Shown piece after piece: positions 16,331-23,992 of a stretch of DNA of 64,000 bases. Every line of letters begins with the position of its first letter. Positions within the stretch are counted from its first letter, which is position 1. This stretch comes from Catalinimonas alkaloidigena (GTDB taxonomy: Bacteria > Bacteroidota > Bacteroidia > Cytophagales > Cyclobacteriaceae), in NCBI RefSeq assembly GCF_029504655.1, contig NZ_JAQFIL010000001.1:7474001-7538000 (forward strand). Reading direction: 5' to 3'. Below the pieces are notes generated by a model. That model did not search any database and had not been told where the DNA came from. It saw nothing but the letters and a program-made list of their open reading frames with translations. Position numbers and translations under genes: made by a program.

Positions 16331-16368
16331 AGGGGCTGCTTGCTGCGTAGACAAGCGCCTTTTTTTTT
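16331..16368 (+). terminator. Hairpin plus T-run following box 3
   Basis: GGGGC-T-GCTTG pairs with CAAGCGCC and the first T's (arms 16332-16342 and 16352-16361, bulged T at 16337), with a 9-base loop and a run of nine T's. It is the strongest of the three terminators. The next gene (minus strand) ends at 16422. Confidence 0.7.
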
Positions 16369-16421
16369 GCCTATCCCTTAAAGTTGACAGTTTTTTTAGC
16401 TTAAAAATGCTGTTTTGTCTC

Positions 16422-17207
16422 CTACTTTAGATGCTTCAACTGTATCACTTCCTGCTTTGTCAAATGGCGCCAGTTTCCCCGGGGAAGGTCTTTTTTAGTA
16501 AGCCCTGCATACATCACTCTGTCAAGACGGACTACAGTATAACCCAAATGCTCAAAAATACGACGGACAATCCTGTTTCTACCAATGTGAATTTGTAGGC
16601 CTAAACTGGTTCGGGTCTCGTTGACCAGACCAACTTCATCTACTTGTGCCAAGCCGTCTTCCAGTGTAATACCATCCTGAATTTTAATAAAATCTTCGTC
16701 AGTAATAGGCTTGTCTATATCTACCTGGTAAAGCTTCTTGACATTATTAGAAGGGTGCGCCAGTTTATCTGCTAGTTCACCATCATTGGTAAGTAATAAC
16801 AGCCCGGTGGTATTACGATCAAGCCTTCCTACCGGATAGATGCGTTCCTCGCAGGCATTGGCTACCAGTTCCATCACGGTTTTTCTTTCATCCGGGTCAT
16901 CAGTAGTCGTGATATAGTTTTTTGGCTTGTTTAGCAGCACATACATCAGTTTTTCCGGGTTTAGGGACTTCCCTTGATATACTACTTTATCTGTGGGCTT
17001 GACCTTAGTGCCCAATTCTGTTACGACTTTTCCATTCACCTTAATTTCCCCTCCGCTGATGAGTGTATCCGCTTCGCGGCGAGAGCATACACCTGCATTG
17101 GCAATATATTTATTCAGTCTGACCAATTCATCTCCTTTTTTTGAGAATGGATGAGAAGGAGGCTCTTTAGAACTTATTTTTTTACTAAACTTTTTTCTGG
17201 GCTTCAT
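16422..17207 (-). CDS. RluB/RsuA-family pseudouridine synthase
   Basis: 261 residues. It isomerises uridine to pseudouridine in rRNA. An N-terminal basic tail (about 1-25) is followed by an S4 RNA-binding domain ('VRLNKYIANAGVCSRREADTLISGGEIKVNG') and the catalytic domain with the active Asp in 'YPVGRLDRNTTGLLLLTNDGELA'. 'HIGRNRIVRRIFEHLGYTVVRLDRV' near the end is typical of RluB, RluE, RluF and RsuA proteins. Which rRNA position it modifies cannot be decided from sequence; RluB-like is my best guess. It stands alone between the box array and the divergent fumC. Confidence 0.9.
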   Translation of the reverse strand: MKPRKKFSKKISSKEPPSHPFSKKGDELVRLNKYIANAGVCSRREADTLISGGEIKVNGKVVTELGTKVKPTDKVVYQGKSLNPEKLMYVLLNKPKNYITTTDDPDERKTVMELVANACEERIYPVGRLDRNTTGLLLLTNDGELADKLAHPSNNVKKLYQVDIDKPITDEDFIKIQDGITLEDGLAQVDEVGLVNETRTSLGLQIHIGRNRIVRRIFEHLGYTVVRLDRVMYAGLTKKDLPRGNWRHLTKQEVIQLKHLK

Positions 17208-17350
17208 AGGCTATGGTTACGAATACTTGGCTATTAAGATGCTTATATGCTTAACAGATGTGGTGAATACATCGTGCCCGACGGTCACGAAAGAAATACG
17301 CGCAAATATAGGAAGGAATAGGATATCCATAAGGATTGCTGTCATTTTAA

Positions 17351-17366
17351 CTGTTCAGTAGAACAG
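17351..17366. promoter_or_regulatory. Small palindrome upstream of fumC
   Basis: CTGTTC-AGTA-GAACAG is a 6-base arm palindrome in the 260-base gap between the pseudouridine synthase and fumC, about 45 bases before a -7-like TAAATTTG at 17411-17418. It is operator-like, but short enough to be chance. Confidence 0.3.
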
Positions 17367-17467
17367 CTGTAGTAAATAGAGGTAGGGAATGCAGGAGTGA
17401 ATAAATTTTATAAATTTGCTGTACACGTAGATAATCACATTTTTTACCCTTACAAGCACTATTACAG

Positions 17468-18868
17468 ATGGACTACAGAATAGAAAAAGATACGATGGGC
17501 GAAATTCAGGTGCCCGCCAATAAGTATTGGGGTGCACAAACCCAACGTTCAAGAGAGAACTTTAAGATTGGCGGAGCATCTATGCAGATGCCTATGGAAA
17601 TCATTCATGCTTTTGCTACCCTCAAAAAGTCTGCTGCCGAGGCTAATTATGAGCTTAAGGTATTGGACAAAGAAAAGTATGAAATGATTGCCAAAGTATG
17701 TGATGAGATACTTGAAGGAAAGCATGATGATCAGTTTCCTCTGGTAGTCTGGCAAACTGGCTCAGGCACACAGAGTAATATGAATGTGAATGAAGTAGTA
17801 GCTAATCGTGCCCACGTACTTATGGGAGGAGAACTGGGTGATGCCAAGAAAAAAGTTCATCCCAATGATGATGTTAACAAATCACAGTCTTCAAATGATA
17901 CTTTTCCGACTGCTATGCACATTGCGGCTTACAGTATGATTGTGGAGCAAACCCTACCTAAGATAGAAAAACTCAGAAATACGCTGAATGAGAAAGTAAA
18001 TTCCTTTGGCGATATCGTCAAAATCGGTCGTACTCACTTCATGGATGCTACACCTCTCAAGCTGGCCCATGAGTTTAGCGGATACGTAGCTCAATTAGAT
18101 CATGGCATGCGGGCGCTCAAAAACACGCTTGCTCACCTTTCCGAACTGGCACTGGGTGGTACGGCAGTTGGTACTGGTCTGAATACTCCCGAAGGCTATG
18201 CAGAATTGGTCGCTGAAAAAATCGCCAAATACGCCGGTCATCCTTTTGTGACTGCTCCGAACAAATTTGAAGCATTAGCAGCTCATGATGCCATAGTAGA
18301 AAGCTCAGGAGCATTGAAACAACTGGCTGTCAGCCTCATGAAAATAGGCAATGACATCCGTATGCTGGCTTCCGGCCCTCGTTGTGGCATTGGTGAAATT
18401 TTGATTCCTGCCAATGAACCAGGCTCATCCATCATGCCGGGTAAGGTAAACCCAACACAATGCGAAGCGCTAACGATGGTCTGTGCGCAGGTAGTTGGTA
18501 ATGATACTGCGGTGAGTGTGGGCGGAATGAACGGACAGTTTGAGTTGAACGTTTTCAAACCTATGATGATCTATAACCTGCTCAATTCTGCAAGGCTGAT
18601 AGGTGATGCTTGCGCATCATTTAATGATAACTGTGCAGCAGGCATAGAACCAAACGTGCCGATCATCAAGCAAAACCTTGAAAATTCATTGATGTTGGTA
18701 ACGGCATTAAATACCCATATCGGATATGAAAATGCTGCAAAAATCGCCAAGAAAGCGTACGAAGAGGGCACAACCTTACGTGAAGCGGCCACTGACAGCG
18801 GGCTACTAACCAACGATCAGTTTGATGAGTGGGTAGTTCCTGAAAATATGGTAGGAAGTTTGAAGTAA
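17468..18868 (+). CDS. fumC: Class II fumarate hydratase
   Basis: 466 residues, the standard length. It interconverts fumarate and malate in the citric acid cycle, in the cytoplasm, without an iron-sulfur cluster. The N-terminal '[28 protein letters not shown]', '[13 protein letters not shown]', '[13 protein letters not shown]', '[10 protein letters not shown]' and the signature loop '[16 protein letters not shown]' (catalytic Ser region, near residue 318) are all present in order. Aspartase shares the fold, but the '[15 protein letters not shown]' and N-terminal pattern favour fumarase. A possible -7 element TAAATTTG lies at 17411-17418. Confidence 0.95.
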   Translation: MDYRIEKDTMGEIQVPANKYWGAQTQRSRENFKIGGASMQMPMEIIHAFATLKKSAAEANYELKVLDKEKYEMIAKVCDEILEGKHDDQFPLVVWQTGSGTQSNMNVNEVVANRAHVLMGGELGDAKKKVHPNDDVNKSQSSNDTFPTAMHIAAYSMIVEQTLPKIEKLRNTLNEKVNSFGDIVKIGRTHFMDATPLKLAHEFSGYVAQLDHGMRALKNTLAHLSELALGGTAVGTGLNTPEGYAELVAEKIAKYAGHPFVTAPNKFEALAAHDAIVESSGALKQLAVSLMKIGNDIRMLASGPRCGIGEILIPANEPGSSIMPGKVNPTQCEALTMVCAQVVGNDTAVSVGGMNGQFELNVFKPMMIYNLLNSARLIGDACASFNDNCAAGIEPNVPIIKQNLENSLMLVTALNTHIGYENAAKIAKKAYEEGTTLREAATDSGLLTNDQFDEWVVPENMVGSLK

Positions 18869-18917
18869 AAACTGTGCTAAATAAGCTAAGTGCTACTTAC
18901 AACATACTATTAACACC

Positions 18918-19574
18918 ATGAAGTATCTATGGATCGTAGCGCTCTTGTTTTTTACGATGACAGTGGTTCCTGAAGTCACACAGGCTCAGGAACTTTCCAG
19001 AAAGGAAAAAAAGCGTCTGAAAAAAGAACAAAAGCGCAAACTGAAAGAGCTGAAAAAAATGAGTCCGGCTGACTTTGAAGCTTTGAGAGAAAAGCAGGAT
19101 GAATTTAAGCAGCAGGCAAGTGAACTGCAAAGTGAAGTAACCTCTCTACAGAAGCAGTCAGAAAGCAAAGATTCTGAAATCAAACAACTGAAAGATCAGG
19201 TGCGGAAGTTAGAAAGTCAGCTTCAGGAAGCCCGTGCCGAGCTGGAAACTGAGCCAGGGGTAGAGCAAAATGTACCTCTTTCTAATCAGTACGATGAAGG
19301 TTTGGTATTTAGAGTACAAATCGGAGCTTACCGTGACAAAAATCTGGAAGCTTACCTTGATACTAGCGAAAATTTCAATGGAGAAACGGATGCTGAGGGC
19401 TTACAAATTTACACGCTGGGCAATTTTCGTGATTACTGGGAGGCCAATAAGTTCAAAAAGTATCTGAGAGCGATGGGAGTAAAAGATGCATGGATCGTTC
19501 CTTATCGTGACGGCATTAGAGTGCCTATCAAGGAAGTACTTGAAGACTTGCGCAGTAATCAAAACAGCGAATAG
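18918..19574 (+). CDS. Secreted coiled-coil protein with SPOR-like C-terminal domain
   Basis: 218 residues. A signal peptide (about 1-24, ending VTQAQE) is followed by a Lys-rich stretch (30-50), a predicted coiled coil (about 60-115, 'KQQASELQSEVTSLQKQSESKDSEIKQLKDQV') and a C-terminal domain beginning 'LVFRVQIGAYRDKNLEAYL'. That domain resembles a SPOR fold, which binds denuded glycan strands at sites of cell division or wall turnover. It is periplasmic or surface-attached by inference. It follows fumC by 49 bases and is closed by a terminator at 19604. Confidence 0.75.
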   Translation: MKYLWIVALLFFTMTVVPEVTQAQELSRKEKKRLKKEQKRKLKELKKMSPADFEALREKQDEFKQQASELQSEVTSLQKQSESKDSEIKQLKDQVRKLESQLQEARAELETEPGVEQNVPLSNQYDEGLVFRVQIGAYRDKNLEAYLDTSENFNGETDAEGLQIYTLGNFRDYWEANKFKKYLRAMGVKDAWIVPYRDGIRVPIKEVLEDLRSNQNSE

Positions 19575-19603
19575 CAATAAAAGAAATCTGATAATTATAT
19601 GAT

Positions 19604-19640
19604 AAGCGTATCCCTATGTAGGAGTATACGCTTTTTTTTA
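19604..19640 (+). terminator. Terminator after the SPOR-like gene
   Basis: AGCGTAT pairs with ATACGCT (19605-19611 with 19626-19632) and is extended by CC/GG inside. It is followed by a run of T's. Confidence 0.75.
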
Positions 19641-19707
19641 TTTTGTATTATTCCATAAGGATCGTCATCTTTATATTTACACATATAATTATAACCCCTT
19701 CACTACA

Positions 19708-20256
19708 ATGAAACCTAATTTCAAACTTTTGCTAATGTCATTACTTGCTTTAAGCTTCCTTTTTCAGGCTTGTAGCGAGGATGATGAAGTAAGTAGAGAA
19801 GACCTATTGACAGGTACATGGACGATTCAAACAAGCGAGCTCACTGATTACAGCATTACAATCAGCGGATTTACATTAACAAAAGAAACTATTCAAAACA
19901 CACCATTCGCTGGTGATGCAGCAGAATTTGAAGAAAGCCTAAAAATGATCGCAGACGATTTATTTCCTCCCAACACCACAATTACCTTCAATGACGACAA
20001 TACTTATGTCGTCACTAACCAAACATCATCAGCACCAGATAACTGGGCTTTGAGCGCTAACGAACAAGAGCTTACCATTGACATTGAAAATGATGATATT
20101 CAAAGTCTGGTATTTACCATAGAAGAGCTAAGTAGCAGTGCACTTCAGATTGTTTTGACCCTGGATGAGACTGCTGTTGACTTAGAAGCTATGGGAGGGG
20201 AAGAATTAGAAGTGGATGATTTTACCATTGAGTATACATTTAGTTTTACTAAATAA
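19708..20256 (+). CDS. Lipocalin-like lipoprotein
   Basis: 182 residues. The lipoprotein signal peptide ends in LFQACSEDDE, with the acidic residues after Cys. The mature part starts with 'LLTGTWTIQTSEL', typical of the small lipocalin-like (eight-strand barrel) lipoproteins common in Bacteroidota, and ends in an alternating hydrophobic strand 'FTIEYTFSF'. It is very acidic. It should sit in the inner or outer membrane facing the periplasm, or at the surface. Ligand unknown. recJ starts 23 bases downstream on the same strand. Confidence 0.7.
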   Translation: MKPNFKLLLMSLLALSFLFQACSEDDEVSREDLLTGTWTIQTSELTDYSITISGFTLTKETIQNTPFAGDAAEFEESLKMIADDLFPPNTTITFNDDNTYVVTNQTSSAPDNWALSANEQELTIDIENDDIQSLVFTIEELSSSALQIVLTLDETAVDLEAMGGEELEVDDFTIEYTFSFTK

Positions 20257-20279
20257 TATTTGCGCCAAAAAGGAATGTA

Positions 20280-21986
20280 ATGGAGAAGCGGTGGGTATTT
20301 CAGGAATCAGCGGATGAAGAGACTGTCCAAAAACTAGCAAAAGACATCAATGTCAACCCTGCTCTGGCAAATTTGCTGATACAGCGTGGGGTTGGTGCTT
20401 TTGATGATGCAAAATGTTTTTTCAGGCCCAGCCTCAAAATGCTGCATGATCCCTTTCTGATGAAGGATATGGAACATGCGGTAAACCGGCTGATACTGGC
20501 TATGGAGCGGCAGGAAAAAATCCTCATCTATGGAGATTATGATGTAGATGGTACCACCTCTGTCGCGTTGGCCTATGGTTTTCTGCATATCATTTACGAA
20601 CATATTGAATATTATATTCCCGACCGTTATAAAGAAGGCTATGGTATATCTGAAGAAGGTATACAATATGCCTTGGAAAATGGTTTTTCCCTGGTTATCT
20701 CTTTAGACTGTGGCATCAGAGCGGTCGGGCTGATCAACGAAGCCCGAAAGAAAAATATTGATTTTATTGTTTGTGATCACCACCGCCCGGGTGACCAACT
20801 TCCCCCCGCCCATGCTATTCTCAACCCCAAGCAGGAAGGCTGTCATTATCCTTTTAAAGAACTTTGTGGTTGTGGTGTAGGTTTTAAGCTGCTTCATGGC
20901 TTATGTGTACGCACCAAAAGCCACCATAAAGAATTAGCCGAATGGCTGGACTTAGTAGCCGTAGCTATCGCCGCGGATATAGTTCCTATCACCGGAGAAA
21001 ACCGTATTCTTAGTTATTTTGGGCTACAAAGGCTAAATGAATCACCTCGTCCCGGCCTTAAAGCTTTGGAACAGTTAGCAAGCCTGAAAGGTGAGATTAA
21101 TATTGAGAATATTGTTTTTGGTTTTGCTCCCCGTATTAATGCTGCCGGACGCATGGAGCACGCCAAAGCAGCGGTACAGCTTCTGTTGGCCGAAACGGAA
21201 GATTGTGCGCTCAAAATGGCTAACGAACTCAATGTACAGAATACAGAAAGAAGAGGTTATGATACGCTCATGACCCAGGAAGCACTGGAAATGATTGAGG
21301 GTAATGATACACTGGCTCAGGCCAAAACCACAGTGCTTTTCAAAAATGACTGGCACAAAGGTGTAGTTGGTATTGTAGCCTCTCGTTGTATAGAAAAACA
21401 TTACCGGCCCACGATTATCCTTACAGAATCACATGGCAAAGCCTCCGGCTCTGCCCGCTCAGTAGATGGATTTGATGTATACTCAGCCATTGAGGCCTGC
21501 TCCGATCTGCTGGATCAGTTTGGTGGACATAAATATGCCGCCGGACTTACTTTACCATTGGAAAATGTTCCTTTATTTCAGAAAAAGTTTGAGGATATTG
21601 TTGCAGAAACCATCAGTGCAGAGCAGCTAATACCTCTGGTTAATATAGATGTACAGATTGATCTGGCTGATATCACACCTAAATTTTTTAACGTCATTAA
21701 GCAGTTTGCCCCTTTTGGTCCTGGTAATATGCGCCCAATTTTCATGAGTGATCACTTAATGGTGTATGGTTATCCGCAAATATTAAAAGGGCAGCACTTG
21801 AAATTTAGTGTGCGTCAGGAGGGAAGCCAGAAAATATTCAATGCTATTGGCTTTGGTATGGCACATTTTTACGAATTGGTGCTGGAAGGGAAGCCTTTCA
21901 AGATGGCCTATAATGTAGAAGAAAACCACTACAATGGGAATACCACACTACAGTTAATGATTCGGGACATCAAGCCTATGGAATAA
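20280..21986 (+). CDS. recJ: Single-strand DNA-specific exonuclease RecJ
   Basis: 568 residues, a normal length. It degrades single-stranded DNA 5' to 3' in recombination and repair. DHH-family motifs appear in order: 'ILIYGDYDVDGTTSVAL' (motif I, near residue 80), 'VISLDCGIRA', the metal-binding 'VCDHHRPG' (DHH, near 165), 'VAVAIAADIVP', and the DHHA1 domain with 'GKASGSARSVDGFDVY' and 'FGGHKYAAGLTLP'. The C-terminal OB fold ends with 'LQLMIRDIKP'. All metal ligands are present. Confidence 0.95.
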   Translation: MEKRWVFQESADEETVQKLAKDINVNPALANLLIQRGVGAFDDAKCFFRPSLKMLHDPFLMKDMEHAVNRLILAMERQEKILIYGDYDVDGTTSVALAYGFLHIIYEHIEYYIPDRYKEGYGISEEGIQYALENGFSLVISLDCGIRAVGLINEARKKNIDFIVCDHHRPGDQLPPAHAILNPKQEGCHYPFKELCGCGVGFKLLHGLCVRTKSHHKELAEWLDLVAVAIAADIVPITGENRILSYFGLQRLNESPRPGLKALEQLASLKGEINIENIVFGFAPRINAAGRMEHAKAAVQLLLAETEDCALKMANELNVQNTERRGYDTLMTQEALEMIEGNDTLAQAKTTVLFKNDWHKGVVGIVASRCIEKHYRPTIILTESHGKASGSARSVDGFDVYSAIEACSDLLDQFGGHKYAAGLTLPLENVPLFQKKFEDIVAETISAEQLIPLVNIDVQIDLADITPKFFNVIKQFAPFGPGNMRPIFMSDHLMVYGYPQILKGQHLKFSVRQEGSQKIFNAIGFGMAHFYELVLEGKPFKMAYNVEENHYNGNTTLQLMIRDIKPME

Positions 21987-22012
21987 AAAAAGGAGCACGA
22001 TGCTCCTTCACT
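21987..22012 (-). terminator. Terminator after murA (also past recJ)
   Basis: AAGGAGCA-CGA-TGCTCCTT (21990-21997 with 22001-22008). Read on the minus strand it runs into seven T's, as expected for murA, which ends at 22038. On the plus strand a T-rich stretch follows less directly. Confidence 0.75.
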
Positions 22013-22037
22013 ATTTTTTATTCACAATGAATAATCA

Positions 22038-23345
22038 TTAATCATTTCTTTCAATATGAGCGCCTAAAGCTCTAAGCCTTTTATCAATGTATTGATAGCC
22101 CCGGTCAATTTGCTCTACATTGTAAATGGTACTTTTTCCTTCGGCTGACATCGCGGCAATTAGCAGTGCTACTCCGGCACGAATATCCGGTGATGTCATA
22201 GAAATGCCTCTCAGGCACTGCTTTCTGTCCAAACCGATCACAGTGGCTCGGTGTGGATCACAAAGGATGACTTGTGCACCCATGTCTAATAGTTTATCTA
22301 CAAAAAACAGGCGGCTTTCAAACATTTTTTGGTGTATAAGCACTGAGCCTTTGGCCTGCGTAGCCACTACCAGAATAATGCTCAAAAGGTCTGGCGTAAG
22401 ACCTGGCCATATAGCATCTGCTATGGTCATGAATGAGCCATCAATGAAGGTTTCTATCTCGTAGGTTTCATTGTTGTAAACATGAATATCATCTCCTTCA
22501 ATGTCAAAATGAATACCCAGCTTACGAAAAGTATCGGGAATAATCCCCAGCATATCTACTCTGGCATGCTTGATGGTAATGTCTGAGTTGGTCATCGCGG
22601 CCATACCAATAAAACTTCCGATTTCAATCATATCAGGAAGCATGGTATGCTCCGTCCCGCCCAGTGAGGATACCCCTTCAATGCGGAGTAAATTGGAGCC
22701 TACTCCACTAATCTTGGCCCCCATACGGTTAAGCATGGCACAAAGTTGCTGCAAGTAGGGTTCGCAGGCTGCGTTATAGATAGTAGTGGTACCCTCAGCC
22801 ATTACTGCGGCCATTACAATATTGGCGGTACCCGTTACGCTGGCCTCATCCAGCAGCATATAAGCTCCTGTGAGGTGATTCCCTTCTACACTGTAATATT
22901 TGTTGGCAGCATCGTAGTGAAACTTGGCGCCAAGTTTTTGCAAGCCGATGAAGTGCGTGTCCAAACGACGTCGCCCGATTTTATCACCCCCCGGCATAGG
23001 AATACGACCTTTACCGAAGCGAGCCAATAAAGGTCCCAGGATCATGATAGAGCCTCTTAATGCGGTAGCTTGTTGGGAAAACTCTTCAGTTTCCAGGTAG
23101 TTGATATTAACATCAGCTGCTTTAAAAGTATAGGACTCTTCCCCTATTTTTTCCACCATTACGCCCATGGACTTTAATAAGTCAATGAGCTTCATTACAT
23201 CGCGGATGTTGGGTATTTTGTGGATTGTAACCTGCTCGGGAGTTAGCAGTACTGCACATAGGATTTGTAGGGCTTCATTTTTTGCACCTTGTGGTATAAT
23301 CTCTCCCTGGAGTTTGTGACCTCCTTCAATTTTGAAACTTGCCAT
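22038..23345 (-). CDS. murA: UDP-N-acetylglucosamine 1-carboxyvinyltransferase
   Basis: 435 residues. It transfers enolpyruvate from PEP to UDP-GlcNAc, the first committed step of peptidoglycan synthesis. The EPSP-synthase-like fold motifs are clear: 'PQGAKNEALQILCA' near residue 18, the catalytic loop 'MPGGDKIGRR' near 117, and 'DMIEIGSFIGMAAM'. The loop residue that is Cys115 in E. coli is Asp121 here (codon at 22983-22985). Asp at this site is known to give active enzyme that fosfomycin cannot alkylate, so natural fosfomycin insensitivity of this step is expected. DUF4290 follows upstream with 3 bases between. Confidence 0.95.
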   Translation of the reverse strand: MASFKIEGGHKLQGEIIPQGAKNEALQILCAVLLTPEQVTIHKIPNIRDVMKLIDLLKSMGVMVEKIGEESYTFKAADVNINYLETEEFSQQATALRGSIMILGPLLARFGKGRIPMPGGDKIGRRRLDTHFIGLQKLGAKFHYDAANKYYSVEGNHLTGAYMLLDEASVTGTANIVMAAVMAEGTTTIYNAACEPYLQQLCAMLNRMGAKISGVGSNLLRIEGVSSLGGTEHTMLPDMIEIGSFIGMAAMTNSDITIKHARVDMLGIIPDTFRKLGIHFDIEGDDIHVYNNETYEIETFIDGSFMTIADAIWPGLTPDLLSIILVVATQAKGSVLIHQKMFESRLFFVDKLLDMGAQVILCDPHRATVIGLDRKQCLRGISMTSPDIRAGVALLIAAMSAEGKSTIYNVEQIDRGYQYIDKRLRALGAHIERND

Positions 23346-23348
23346 TCT

Positions 23349-23963
23349 TTATTTCTTTCGTCTGTTACTGCCTCCGGAGCCTCGGCGACCTTTTGAGCGG
23401 CCTCCTTTTTGGGATTCAAACAGGTTATTACTTTTTACTTCATCTACTGAAATATCCAGCTTGCCGCCTGATATTTCTTTAATGTTTTTGATAATAACCG
23501 CATCATCTACACCTTCTTTGTTCCAGGTCTGATAAAAACCTTTCATCAATTTACCAAGATAGATGATGGCTCCCTTGCGCTCTTCCTCGCTTTCTGTAGC
23601 GATAGCTTTGTCTATGAGCTTTTCAATATTCTTGCCATAATGTTTGTAGGTGACAGGGTCTGTATTATATGAGAGTCTTTTTGGTTTTTTGGTAAGAATA
23701 TCAACTTCAGGCATGGGATAGGGGGCATCCACGTTAAGCTCGAAGTTGGTCATAATGAAAAGGTCATCCCATAGTTTTTGAGTGGTTTCATTATTCTCAC
23801 GCACACTAGGATTGAGCTGACGCATTAGTTCAACCAGAGTTGCCGCGTATTGGGTGCGTTTATCACGGTCCTCAATAGTCATGATATGCTCGGCAAGTTT
23901 CTGCACATTTCTGCCGTATTCTTTTAGAATGACATTGGACTTACTTGTGTTATATTCAAACAT
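23349..23963 (-). CDS. DUF4290 domain protein
   Basis: 204 residues. It is soluble and helical, beginning 'MFEYNTSKSNVILKEYGRNVQKLAEHI' and containing 'ELNVDAPYPMPEVD', which fits DUF4290, a family I know from Bacteroidota. The C-terminus is a basic, low-complexity tail (about 187-204, 'KGGRSKGRRGSGGSNRRKK') that may bind nucleic acid or ribosomes. It sits between uvrD and murA, all on the minus strand with 3- and 29-base gaps, so the three are probably one operon. Function unknown. Confidence 0.8.
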   Translation of the reverse strand: MFEYNTSKSNVILKEYGRNVQKLAEHIMTIEDRDKRTQYAATLVELMRQLNPSVRENNETTQKLWDDLFIMTNFELNVDAPYPMPEVDILTKKPKRLSYNTDPVTYKHYGKNIEKLIDKAIATESEEERKGAIIYLGKLMKGFYQTWNKEGVDDAVIIKNIKEISGGKLDISVDEVKSNNLFESQKGGRSKGRRGSGGSNRRKK

Positions 23964-23992
23964 TTTACATTGGTTTTTATAAAAAATAATTT

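Noticed and set aside
16111..16368. CRISPR array
   Set aside because: Three copies only, intervening sequences of about 70 bases that hold terminators, and no cas genes anywhere in the window.
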